Source of the DNA: Laburnicola sp. R22_1
Taxonomy: Eukaryota > Ascomycota > Dothideomycetes > Pleosporales > Didymosphaeriaceae
Assembly: GCA_014281115.1 (NCBI GenBank)
Contig: JACONQ010000002.1
Span: forward strand, 3,286,001-3,350,000
Length of the DNA stretch: 64,000 nucleotides
Direction of reading: 5' to 3'
The position numbers and the translations under genes were made by a program. Below, in pieces: positions 33,107 through 42,962 of the stretch; within the stretch, counting starts at the first letter, position 1; each line of letters opens with the position of its first letter. The notes under the pieces were generated by a model, which was not told the origin of the DNA, did not search any database, and saw only the letters and a list, made by a program, of their open reading frames with translations.

Positions 33107-34704
33107 ATGACTTGGCTCCACAGTCTCAATCCTGTGCCGATATTCCCAGCCCATACGGGCCCCTACAAAGTGGGCTCCGTAGATGTGGAGGTGCCAATAA
33201 GCCAACTGGAGAGTCCGGACAAGTCGGATAATCCGTGTACAACTCTGTCTACTGTGTCGTTCCGCGTTTTCTACCCAGCGCGACCCGAGAGTGAGCAGAA
33301 GGGGGCGAGGTGGATACCAAGTCCCCAGAAGGATGTTGTCAGCGCATATGCAAAGTTTCTCGGGGCGGGAAATGGGATGGCGAGCTTGTTTGCGTGAGTG
33401 GTCTTGTCTGGAAGGCAATCGAAGGCCATAGGCTAATTGGGGGCAGAACGCTTCCTCAGGTGTTATACTACGTTACAATGCCCGTCCATCAAGACGCCGA
33501 CGTCCTCGAACCGCCCACCGAGTCGAAGCGCTGGCCTGTAATGGTCTTCTCACATGGTCTCGGAGGCTCACGGAACGCATACTCGCACATATGTGGATCG
33601 GTTGCCAGTCACGGCGTTGTGGTCGTGGCACCAGAGCATAGGGATGGGAGCGCACCGATATCATTCGTACACACGCCGGAACAGAAGGAGAAGGTCATGG
33701 GGGTGGAATACAAGAAGGTACCGCACAAGGCGTCTACGGAGGTGTATGAGGCAAGGGACGAACAGCTGCGGATACGGCTACGGGAGCTAGGCTTAATTCA
33801 CGATGCGTTGCTCAAGATTGACGAGAGGATACCGTTGAAGAACGTGGCTGAGGATCATCACAAGAACGGCAGAAAGGATATGCTGGCTATGTTCGCAAGA
33901 ACACTAGACGTGCATGAGCCGGGCAAGATATCATTCGCAGGACACTCATTCGGTGCTGCTACAACAGTACAATTCGTAAAGTCAGTCTATTACCGAGATC
34001 CCGGACTGAAGAGCTACAAGCCGCTCTTCGCACCCTCGGAAGACTCGAGCGTCGTCCGTCAAATCACGCCCTCAACACCAGTCATGCTGCTTGACCTGTG
34101 GACGCTGCCGATCCAGAGCCCCGCAGCAACATCATCATGGCTACGCAACAAGCCGATGCCATGCTACCAGTCTCCTGTTGGCGGTTCAAACCTCCTGGCT
34201 ATCCTCTCCGAAGCGTTCTTCAAATGGACTTCCAACCTCAATGACACGAAACGCATAGTTTCCAAGCCCACAGGCTCTCACGCAAAATACCCCCACCAGC
34301 CCGACCCGCACATCTTCTACCCTACGGCCTCTGCGCACCTCTCGCAATCCGACTTCGGCGTCCTTTTCCCATGGCTCACGGCGAAGGTTTTCGGCGCCAA
34401 AGAACCTGAGCGCGTGCTTCGGCTCAACACGCGCGCCATGTTGCAGATTATGCGCAATGCAGACATACAAGTGGCTGCCACTAGCAAGGAAGACATGGAA
34501 TTGGAGGATGTGCAGGGTCTCGAGAAAGCTATTCCGCAAGACGAGAAGATTTTGAGCCATGCGGCGGACAGCGTGAGGGGGTGGATTAGCTTGGGGACGG
34601 ATGTGGGGACGGAGGAGAGAGTGGAGAAGGGACCGGGAGATGCGATGGTTGAGGGGGAGGTGCTGGGGCAGGTGGTCTCGAACGAGGAGAGGTCTATGGG
34701 CTAG
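33107..34704 (+). CDS. Platelet-activating factor acetylhydrolase-like serine esterase
   Basis: Two exons (33107-33393, 33447-34704; intron 33394-33446) give 514 residues. This is an alpha/beta-hydrolase of the PAF-AH/Lp-PLA2 family, which releases short or oxidised acyl chains from phospholipids. The N-terminal HSLNPVPIFPAHTGPYKVGS segment and VSFRVFYPA strand are family-typical. The oxyanion HGLGGSRNAYS stretch lies near residue 145. The nucleophile elbow is GHSFGAA (Ser about 262). The acid and His are expected near MLLDLWTLP and SHAKYPHQPDPH. No signal peptide or transmembrane segment is seen, so it is likely intracellular. The last 60 residues are charged and unconserved. The start is the first Met in frame ahead of the conserved region. 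Confidence 0.85.
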
Positions 34705-35462
34705 AGGAGGAGGAGAGGAGGATGTTGCATATATCTTTGGCGAGGCGTTTTGGCTAGATTTGCATGGCATGGCGCGGGGTTTTAAATTTTGCGGTATAGC
34801 TAGAGCTATGCGTAGACAACGATGACAATGTTATTACTTTAGATTTCAAGATCAAACTGTGTTGTTGGCTGATGTGGCATGCGGATTGGATTTCGGCATC
34901 GGAGCTTCGAGGTGACTGACTCATGGGCCGTGACCTCGGGAGTCGAGTGTTCACGTGCAAGTTGATGCCTCGAGGCCATGTATGAGTCAAACACGAAGCA
35001 CGGTGGCGGTGACACGAATGCAGCGGTGCAGTATACAAACGGTTTTCACCTTGGACATTTCTGGACGAATCACGTTACGGGACCTCGCGCCTCGTGTGAG
35101 TGGTCCGTGCGTTGGTGTAACAGTACTAACAGTACTTGAGAGCGACATCTCGCGAAGCTCGCGCACCTTCACCTACTCGCACTCTGGCTTTCACTCTTCT
35201 CCCTCTCTTTAGATATAGCTCAAGTCTCCCCGCCCGAAAAAAAAATTAGTTGATAGCAAGACATACGACTTGACTCGAGAGGTTGTCCTTCAACAGCAAA
35301 GTGGCGTCCTGGTGGCAAACGAATTGCCGCCGACCATCGGCGAGTGGCCGCTACACCTGAGCACCTTGCTCTCTGCTCGAGACAGAGCGCCGAACTTAGC
35401 AGAGACGCTGTGTTGCGACACATACACTCCATCCGACCTCCCCTTCAATACCTGACGCAAGG
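34705..35462. other. 758-bp intergenic, promoter of the SRA gene
   Basis: No gene is seen. A short repeated ACAGTACT pair is present around 35,120-35,137, and a CACGTG core near 34,952. Confidence 0.45.
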
Positions 35463-36887
35463 ATGGGACCCACTTTCCGCCAACAACGACGAGAAGTCAT
35501 CTTCAACACTCCGCAGCATATCCTAGATGATATGGAGAGATGTAGGAACAAGTATGGCGTACCTCAAGAGTTCAGAAACACAGATTCGAATACGCCGCAA
35601 GACATCCTCGATGAGGTCGAGAGATCTTACAAGAAATACGGCGTCCCGGTCGGTTGGCTCGCTCAAGAGTACGAAAGAATTGATGGGCCGCGCAGGGCCG
35701 ACGTGTTCAATCAACGACATGAAGAGCATGGAATGGGCACTAGGAAAGAAGAGGAGGACGAGAGAAGTGGACGGCGCGCAAAGGTGGAGAAGAGGAAGTC
35801 TACCGCTCCTTTAACACCTATATCGCCAACCAATGAGTCTGTTGCGGAATCCTCCAAGGATGCCGCAGCCCGTACGCCGTCTGATTCTCTTTTCATTCCC
35901 GAGGACGATATGGAGCATGTTTATTCAGCTCGTGACCTACCTGTCTGGCATACGAAAGTCTCCGCGTTGGCTCTCTCTCGAATTTCAAAGCGTCCTCGAC
36001 CTGAGCAGACGCAAGCTATTCAGGCATTGCAGAGCATGAAAGGCTGCATAGAACGCTGCGAGAACGCCACTCGGCCTGCTGAGCTCGAAAAACTGTTTGA
36101 GGAGCTTCGCAACCACGTCCACAAAGCCGAGATTACGCTAAAAGTCGACGCTGTGGTGGTGCGCAAGACAAATATGATGACGCCTGAGTATGGTCTGCCT
36201 CGTATGTTCGCAGACAAGTTTCCTTGGGATCTAAAAGCAGACGCGTGGCAGCTATACAATCGCTGGTATGAAGGAAGCTTCGAGGTCGATCTGATGCGAG
36301 GCATCAAGACCAGGGCTGGCGTGGATCGGAACGCTGATAGCATTGACCCTGCCTGGCCACACAAGGGAGACCCACGTTACTACGGACAAGGCAATCTTGC
36401 GATGGGTCAATGGTGGCCCACACAGCTATGTGCGTTGCGCGACGGTGCGCATGGTGCCGCCCAGGGTGGTATATATGGCGAGAAGGATAAAGGCGCTTAC
36501 TCTGTTGTAATGTCAAGCGGAGGCTACGACGACGTGGACAACGGAAGCGAAGTTTGGTACTCCGGCACAGAAGGAAAGGATTTCACGCCTACTGAAGTAA
36601 CGCAGCGTCTCATCGAGACCTGTGACAGGATTCATCAACCAGTCCGGGTCTTGCGCTCGTCACAACTCGCTAAGAGAAACATATATCGCCCTAAGGTTGG
36701 CCTACGGTATGACGGCCTCTATGACGTGAAGGAAAAGAAGTTATTGGATCAGGAGAAACAGAAGTATAAGTTCAGGCTTGTGAGACGAAAAGGGCAATAC
36801 CCGATTCGCTACGAGGATAACGCCACGGGACGGCCTACAAAGTTTGAACTTGCCGAAGACTTCCAGTTGAGGAAGAATGGACGCTAG
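35463..36887 (+). CDS. SRA-YDG (SAD/SRA) domain protein
   Basis: A single-exon frame of 474 residues. The C-terminal part (about 300-460) is an SRA-YDG domain: GAHGAAQGGIYGEKDKGAYS, then VVMSSGGYDDVDNGSEVWYSG, then QPVRVLRSSQLA, then VGLRYDGLYDV with its YDG motif, and KYKFRLVRRKGQYP. SRA domains flip and read 5-methylcytosine or hemimethylated CpG, as in UHRF1 and SUVH proteins. No RING, PHD, SET or nuclease domain is visible here. The N-terminus holds two copies of a roughly 28-residue unit (NTPQxILDxxERxxxKYGVP), then a charged, low-complexity region, then a helical section rich in Glu and Ala. In this fungus it could be a reader of cytosine methylation laid down on RIP-mutated repeats; that is inference. 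Confidence 0.85.
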   Translation: MGPTFRQQRREVIFNTPQHILDDMERCRNKYGVPQEFRNTDSNTPQDILDEVERSYKKYGVPVGWLAQEYERIDGPRRADVFNQRHEEHGMGTRKEEEDERSGRRAKVEKRKSTAPLTPISPTNESVAESSKDAAARTPSDSLFIPEDDMEHVYSARDLPVWHTKVSALALSRISKRPRPEQTQAIQALQSMKGCIERCENATRPAELEKLFEELRNHVHKAEITLKVDAVVVRKTNMMTPEYGLPRMFADKFPWDLKADAWQLYNRWYEGSFEVDLMRGIKTRAGVDRNADSIDPAWPHKGDPRYYGQGNLAMGQWWPTQLCALRDGAHGAAQGGIYGEKDKGAYSVVMSSGGYDDVDNGSEVWYSGTEGKDFTPTEVTQRLIETCDRIHQPVRVLRSSQLAKRNIYRPKVGLRYDGLYDVKEKKLLDQEKQKYKFRLVRRKGQYPIRYEDNATGRPTKFELAEDFQLRKNGR

Positions 36888-37579
36888 GTAACGGCTTCCT
36901 CTCTCGAAACGAACGGGCTTCTGGCGTTACGGAACGGTTAAGGGGTTTTGGATTGGATACCCTGTTGGATCATGTTTGGGACGGTACATTGATACTAATT
37001 GATACTCTCGGGTCCGTGGTCCGTGGTCGCGGCGACACAATTGTATGGTAATGGATAATAAAGAATACACCCAACGGATTTTGGGCGTTCATCAAGAGCT
37101 GCCAGGGTTCTACAACCTTGTACATCGACTCGCTAGGCATTGTGTGAGAGGTTCGAGACCTGCGCAGGGCAGTGAACAAGATCCCACGTTGAGGACTGAC
37201 ATAGGCACCTGACAGTGCGAAGGATAGTGGCAACCACGCCACCGTTATTGTCTTGTGTCGCTCTCGCAGGATCGTGTCTCCCTATCTATCCTAGCTCTCA
37301 ACTCAATCTAATCTAGACTTTTCACGCATCGAAATTGGCATTCCGCATTGCCCGAAAGATAGGGATGCCTACGCTCGTCCAACCACAGAGGATCGCCATG
37401 TTCCAGCCTTGTGGTCCTGTCATTCTTGTTCGGGTGGTGTTGTGATGCCACATTCCTCCCTTTACTGCCCTTGCTTGGCAAACTTATATACGCCCGCCAC
37501 CTCAATGTCTCTCCCTCCCTCCAAGTCTTGTCACTCGTTTCTCGTCGACTTCTTTGCTCGTTAGCGGGCTGCCATCGTC
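36888..37579. other. 692-bp intergenic, no gene seen
   Basis: This is the promoter region of the mucin-like secreted gene. A GGTTCGAGACC string near 37,149 resembles a tRNA B box, but no tRNA fold can be drawn around it. Confidence 0.45.
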
Positions 37580-40282
37580 ATGGCACCCTCCTACCCGATC
37601 TCCACCATCCTCCTGGTTCTCAATATCACGTTTGCCGTCGCCCTACCAAACCAAGCACCCCGCCAGCCATACATGCACGATGTCCTCGATGCACGCGCCC
37701 CGATCCCAGAAATAGACACTCAAGATGTAGCTATCACGCTCAATGATAAGAAACAAGGCAAGAACTTCTTCAAAGCGCTAGGCGATTTCCTGGACGACTT
37801 CGACGCAATCGATGTTCTTCGGACCATCTTGGGTGGCCTTATGGGTTTCAGAGAGGAACCTGACACGACGACTTCGGCGAGTGCTGCGCCATCGACGACG
37901 GTGTTTATCGCGCCGACGCCCGTGGAAGTGCAGAGCTCGTCAGCTGCGGGTACGAGTGAGATGTCCTTCGTTTCCGCTAGTACGGCGTCGGCAGCAAGCT
38001 CGAGCGTTGTAACAGCTAGCACCTCGGCGCCTAGGAGAACAGTCCTCGTCACGTCAAGGAGGATGGTGACGACAAAGGTTACTACTACGCGGGTGCGGAG
38101 TGCGACCAGCACGCGGAGTCTTGCCCCTTCGACCACGGCAGAGTCGCAAATGACGGTGTCGGAACAGGTTTTTTCTATTCTGCCCGTCGAGCCAATCTCC
38201 TTGAACATCACCTTCCCTGCTCTCACTGTGGTCAACGTCTCCGGCAGTGTTGTTGAAGCCTCCGCGACGCCACTGTTGGAAGAGACACTGAGCGTAGCAG
38301 AGCCGACGCAGACGCAGATGGGAGGACTAGAAGTCCCACCCTTTCCCTTCCCTCAGAACTTCACATGGCCCGCTCCGACCGCAAGCGGAGTCCTAGGAAC
38401 TGCTATCGAAGTATCAGCAACGTCAGTGCTCGAGGACGTCCCGAGCGCAGTGGACACAAACGCTACCGCGGAGCCTGTCCAAACCATGTCCATTCTTCCC
38501 GTCATTGTACCGGGAGAGCACTTATCCGACAACGTGACGTGGCCGTCGCCAACCGATGTCGAAATCGCAGTCCCAGAGCTGCCAATCCCCGTCGTGACCG
38601 CACCAGCGAAGTCCACAGCAGTGCTTGGTCTGAATGGCACCATCGCCACGCCGGCATCGACCGAAGTGCATATGCCCCTGCAGACGGGCGACGCCGCCAT
38701 GCCTCCGCTCCTAGAATACGTCAACGGCTCATACGTCCTGCCCACCGCATCGCGCCCCTACGCCACTCCTGTCCTTTCGCGGCCCTCTTGGAACATCACC
38801 ATAAAGGCGACAGCCACGGGCACATCAGCCCTCTTTGGAGTTCCGATGTATCCAAGCTCCAAGTCGAAGGAGAGCACCACGAGGAGACGGGGGACGACGT
38901 CGACGAGAAAACCGAGGTATACTAAGCCCATACATTTGCCACCTCCTCTGGTACGCTCTACACTGAAGCCACAACCTTTCTTCAACTCGACGTCTGGACT
39001 GGCGAGTGCTGGAACGGGGTTGCCGACTCGTCCGCTCATCTTGACGAATCCGCTACTTCCTACGCTCAAACCAGCGCCATATCTCAACCATACATCGGGA
39101 GTAGCGAGTCCTACGGAGACAGGTCGTCCACTTATCTTGACCAACCCGCTCCGTCCGACCATTGACATTGTGGGGATCATCAACGCAACGGCGGCGGTAC
39201 TCGAGACGACAACCACACAGGTCAAAAACACATCCACCGCGTACGTTACCGTCGTGGTAGCACCCACGCCCGTCGGAACGGGTACCTCACCATCAATATC
39301 CCTCCTCGATATCGACATCGATGTCGCCATTCCCCTCCCCCTTTCAACCCCAACACCCACCCCCCACACTATCACCTTCCTCCCTCCCTCCTCTTCAACT
39401 TCGACCTCCGCCCCCACCAACACCGGCACCCCCCTCCCCCTCCCCTCCCCCTATATCAACACCACCATCCCCTTCGCCTCCCCACCCCCCTCTCTCCTCC
39501 CCCTCCGCCAAATCTGCACCTCCCCCACCATCCGCACCCTCACCCTCCCCCTCCTCTCTAAATTCTACGACCCAACATCCGCCTACCCCCTCCTCTCCGC
39601 CTACCCAGGCTGCACCGCCCCCAACCCGCGACAAGCCCTCCAAGCTCCCGGTCTCCTAAACTGCACCGCTCTCGGCGAAGAAATCCGCACATGCCAGAAA
39701 CTAGGAAAGAGGGTTTTACTCGGCGTGAAGATCGACACGCCCGCAGCCGTGGGCGGGAATTTGTTGTACGGACAGGAGACTACGGCCCCGGGGTTGGTTC
39801 CGCTAACAGCCCTGTCGTCAGTCGTCGCCAGTTTGACTCCTAACACTAACCCCCTCCCCCTCTCCCCCCTTCTAAACTTCACCACAAACCTCCTCTCCAG
39901 CACACCACTCCCCCTCCCCAACCTCTTCACCCCAACCCACCCCCCAACCGCCCTCGCCCAAACGCTCTTCAGCCTCTTCACCGAAGGCCACGCCGAGCGC
40001 GCCGACTTGCGGCCCCTAGGTCCCGACGCCCCCTCCGATGTGGCGCCGGATAGTATCGCGTGGAGCGTGCGGCCGCTTGGCGAAGAGGTGGTCGTGGATG
40101 GGTTTGATGTGCAGATTCCGGGCCTGTGGAAGGGGACGCCGCAGGGGGCGTTGGTGGACACGTTTGTAGCGGCGTTGAGGGAGTTGAGCGATGAGGCGTG
40201 GAAGGCTGGGGGTGCGTTCAAGGGCGGCTTGGGTGATTTGGGTGTCGATGGGCCCGGCATTGTGGTTTCGGGGTATATTTGA
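37580..40282 (+). CDS. Secreted Ser/Thr/Pro-rich protein with degenerate GH18 (class III chitinase-like) C-terminus
   Basis: An intronless frame of 900 residues. A signal peptide is clear (MAPSYPISTILLVLNITFAV, cleavage near ALP). Residues 110-630 are a mucin-like region rich in Ser, Thr, Pro and Val with many Asn-x-Ser/Thr sites (for example ITFPALTVVNVSG, INATAAV), expected to be heavily glycosylated. Residues about 643-900 resemble a class III chitinase barrel: ICTSPT, a cysteine-bearing region, ALGEEIRTCQKLGKRVLLGVK, ALAQTLFSLFTEG, LRPLG, then VDGFDVQIPG. The catalytic DxxDxDxE motif reads DGFDVQIP. The Glu and an Asp are gone, so chitin hydrolysis is unlikely. A cell-wall protein or chitin-binding pseudoenzyme is plausible. 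Base composition shifts to C-rich Pro codons in the second half. Confidence 0.75.
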   Translation: MAPSYPISTILLVLNITFAVALPNQAPRQPYMHDVLDARAPIPEIDTQDVAITLNDKKQGKNFFKALGDFLDDFDAIDVLRTILGGLMGFREEPDTTTSASAAPSTTVFIAPTPVEVQSSSAAGTSEMSFVSASTASAASSSVVTASTSAPRRTVLVTSRRMVTTKVTTTRVRSATSTRSLAPSTTAESQMTVSEQVFSILPVEPISLNITFPALTVVNVSGSVVEASATPLLEETLSVAEPTQTQMGGLEVPPFPFPQNFTWPAPTASGVLGTAIEVSATSVLEDVPSAVDTNATAEPVQTMSILPVIVPGEHLSDNVTWPSPTDVEIAVPELPIPVVTAPAKSTAVLGLNGTIATPASTEVHMPLQTGDAAMPPLLEYVNGSYVLPTASRPYATPVLSRPSWNITIKATATGTSALFGVPMYPSSKSKESTTRRRGTTSTRKPRYTKPIHLPPPLVRSTLKPQPFFNSTSGLASAGTGLPTRPLILTNPLLPTLKPAPYLNHTSGVASPTETGRPLILTNPLRPTIDIVGIINATAAVLETTTTQVKNTSTAYVTVVVAPTPVGTGTSPSISLLDIDIDVAIPLPLSTPTPTPHTITFLPPSSSTSTSAPTNTGTPLPLPSPYINTTIPFASPPPSLLPLRQICTSPTIRTLTLPLLSKFYDPTSAYPLLSAYPGCTAPNPRQALQAPGLLNCTALGEEIRTCQKLGKRVLLGVKIDTPAAVGGNLLYGQETTAPGLVPLTALSSVVASLTPNTNPLPLSPLLNFTTNLLSSTPLPLPNLFTPTHPPTALAQTLFSLFTEGHAERADLRPLGPDAPSDVAPDSIAWSVRPLGEEVVVDGFDVQIPGLWKGTPQGALVDTFVAALRELSDEAWKAGGAFKGGLGDLGVDGPGIVVSGYI

Positions 40283-40718
40283 TTTGATTTTGGGTTGGTT
40301 GTGTGGTGGGGACGAGCTTGCGTGGTTTTTTGCTGTTGGATTGTTTTGTTTTATCTTGTCTTTGTTTGGTCTCGCTTGTAATGATATCACGAAGCTGATG
40401 TGCCGTTTTTTGGCGGTGGTAGTTTGTGGGTTAGAGGGTAATGGAAGGGAGAGCTGTGAACCAACATCATATTTGGTGCAGGGACCTATCTGGCTTCAAA
40501 CAGGTGCATAAAGCCGCTCTGCTTTACATACGTTGATTTCATCCATAACCGTGACTACCTTGCCATAACGCCCTTAGTCCAAATGGCGGACTAGTCATAT
40601 GCTTAACCAAAGAACCCTGAGAATGGGATTGTTACGCCGTGGTATGAAACATGTGTGTGGATCGTCGAGCATGTTGAAAGAACGGCGCGCGAGCGATCGG
40701 GAGGTTGTCAAGGACAGT
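40283..40718. other. Intergenic between convergent 3' ends
   Basis: This 436-bp stretch lies between the mucin-like gene (+) and the zinc-knuckle gene (-). No gene is seen. Confidence 0.5.
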
Positions 40719-42078
40719 CTACCAGCCTCCAGTGACAGAGGCAGCAGCACCCCAGTTGTCGGCGGCGGCAGTGGTCTCGTCGGCCCAATCTCCGGTAGCC
40801 TCGGTGGTAGCGCCAAAGCCTCCGCTGGCATTGGTGTCTGAAAGTGGGGACTCACGTCAGTGAAGACACAAATGGGATATAAGATAAAGTGACTTACCGG
40901 CAGCGTCCCAACCACCAGTTGCACCTCCAGCATCTCCAGCGTTGTCCCAGCCTCCACCAGTGCTCTCTTCGGCAGGCGGGTTAGGGCAGCGCTTGGGACC
41001 ATGACTGTGCAACATTAGTAGAAGTCTTCGTCGCACATGGCGTAGTGAAACTTACCCAAACTCCTTGCAGTTGTAGCATTGATGCTTAGACCAATCCTTG
41101 GGCATGGGACTACATGTATTCAGTCGTTGTTAGGATGTTTTTTGGATAAGAATACGTACCACTCCTTGGACATATGGCCGATCCCCTCACAGTTGCGACA
41201 CTTGATCACGCGCTCGTTTGGACAGTCACCCTTACGGTGGCCTATTTACGAATGAGCAACGAGTCCATGTGATGAATCCCAGGTTCTAGGTTTACTCACC
41301 ATATTCGTAGCAGTTGAAGCATTGCTGGCCCTCGTTGTTGCCGCCACCGCCGCCGCGGGGCTTGAGCGGCTCAGGACAATCAGCCTTGTTGTGACCTGCG
41401 AAGCGATCAGATTGATTGTCAAACATGAAACCTTACTGGGGCAACCGACCAACTATACCGCAGTTGAAGCAGCCGCCGCGACCACCCGAGGACTTGGGGC
41501 TATCCGTTGTTAGCATAAGCTTACAGCTGGATGTATGATTACTTACCAATCACGCTTCATGTGACCTTCCTGTGGAACTGTTAGTACTGTGATGGCCTCG
41601 CATCGTACAGTATAAAGTGTATGGGGAAGCCTCGTACCTCACCACATCCATGGCACGCGCGGCCACCACCGCCTCCGCTCTTGAAGCCGCCGCCGCCACC
41701 ACCGTTGCCGAAATCGTTGCCGCCAGCGAAGTCGTTAGAGCCCCATCCGGCCTCCTGGACTGCTCCGCCAGCACCAGAGCCCCAGCCGTCATTGCCCCAG
41801 GTGGTGTCAGCAGCGGCACCGCCACCGCCACCGGAGCCGGCGCCGAAGCCATCATTGGCGTCGAAGCCGGTAGCTTGAGTCGCGTTCTCCTTGCCATTGA
41901 GTGCCTCCTGCTCCTTCTTGCGGTGGCCCTTGGAGTTCTTGTGGGCAGACCAGTCCTTGGTCGGGAGCTTGCGGTCGCAGGTCTCGCACTCGGTGTAGAA
42001 AGGCTGGATATCACGAGCTTTGGCGTAAGGATTGGCGACCATTGGGGTCAGGACCTGACTATGATGACCACGAGCCAT
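40719..42078 (-). CDS. Zinc-knuckle protein with matrin-type finger and Gly-rich linker
   Basis: Eight exons (42078-41638, 41569-41547, 41499-41450, 41395-41300, 41241-41160, 41109-41056, 41004-40898, 40837-40719) join in frame to give 323 residues. An N-terminal U1/matrin-like C2H2 finger (CETCDRKLPTKDWSAHKNSKGH) is followed by a Gly/Asn/Trp-rich low-complexity region. Five CCHC knuckles follow: CHGCGEEGHMKRDC, CFNCGIVGHNKADC, CFNCYEYGHRKGDC, CRNCEGIGHMSKEC and CYNCKEFGHGPKRC. A Gly/Trp/Ala-rich tail ends the protein. The composition suggests an RNA- or ssDNA-binding protein that may phase-separate. Introns fall inside the knuckles at similar places. It differs from the Gis2-like protein at 27.2 kb, which lacks the matrin finger. 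Confidence 0.88.
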
Positions 42079-42962
42079 GATGCTGTCCGAGTCGAAGCTG
42101 TCTGAATCAAGTCAGTGCACTGGTGAGACGAGACCAAGCAGATCGAAGCAGCGACGAGGCCGTGTTTCGTCTCACTCACCCGTAGACACGGAGAAAGAGT
42201 TTGCAGGCGGAGAGTTTGCTCCACCAGGGAAGCACGCGTGAGTGTCGCTCCGCGTACGCTCAAAAGCACTGGGCGAGCCGTATGAGCAGAAGAGGATGGA
42301 CTTACTATGTAATACACCGCTCAAGTCTGGCTAATGTGCTGCCTTATTGTCTGAAAGAATTGTGGTATGGAGGATGTGAGGTGAGTGGGTTGCGAGGAGG
42401 AGAAGTCGGTGGAGGAAGGCGCGTGTTTACTTACCTCACGTGACCAAACTAAGGCCCGGGGGACGGTGTCGCAACGACGACAACAAGCCAATCAGAAAGA
42501 GAATAGAGAATCAAAACTGGCAGAGAAAGTCGTAGAAGACGGTCGAAGAAATGAGTGGCAGGAGATGTGGGCGGAACGACAAGGGTCTGCATATTTTCGG
42601 GAAGAGGCAGCTCTTGGATTCGCAGTCTCGGCGGTGAGCCGTCACTTTCATCGCAAACAGCAAACACTCGCGCCCTTCATAGAATTGTACATTACCTGTC
42701 ACTGCAATGCGGTGTGACGTATTATAGAGTCTAGGTATGAGACCGTAGGCTATGGTGCCATTTTCGCTGGGTGGGCGGCATCCGATTCGACCTTGGACCT
42801 CGATGTTTGTGCAACGGAATGCATATTGCCAATGTCAACATTGTCATGTCATTTTGTTCTACATGCTTTCATCCTCTCGTCTTTTGCGAATGTCCTGATT
42901 CCCCGAACTCTATCAGTTGAAGCCTTGGGGACACGAGTTGAGAATTCGTACATGCTCTAAGC
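42079..42962. promoter_or_regulatory. 884-bp intergenic, promoter of the zinc-knuckle gene
   Basis: No gene is seen. A perfect TCACGTGA palindrome lies at 42436-42443, about 360 bp upstream of the zinc-knuckle start on the minus strand. The remainder is the 3' flank of the MFS gene. Confidence 0.45.

Noticed and set aside
37140..37165. tRNA-like B box (GGTTCGAGACC)
   Set aside because: No T-stem pairing can be formed around the loop and no A box lies at the right distance upstream.
38758..39429. 223-codon Val/Gly-rich minus-strand frame
   Set aside because: It is antisense to the Ser/Thr/Pro-rich coding region of the secreted protein. The composition is the mirror of that gene.
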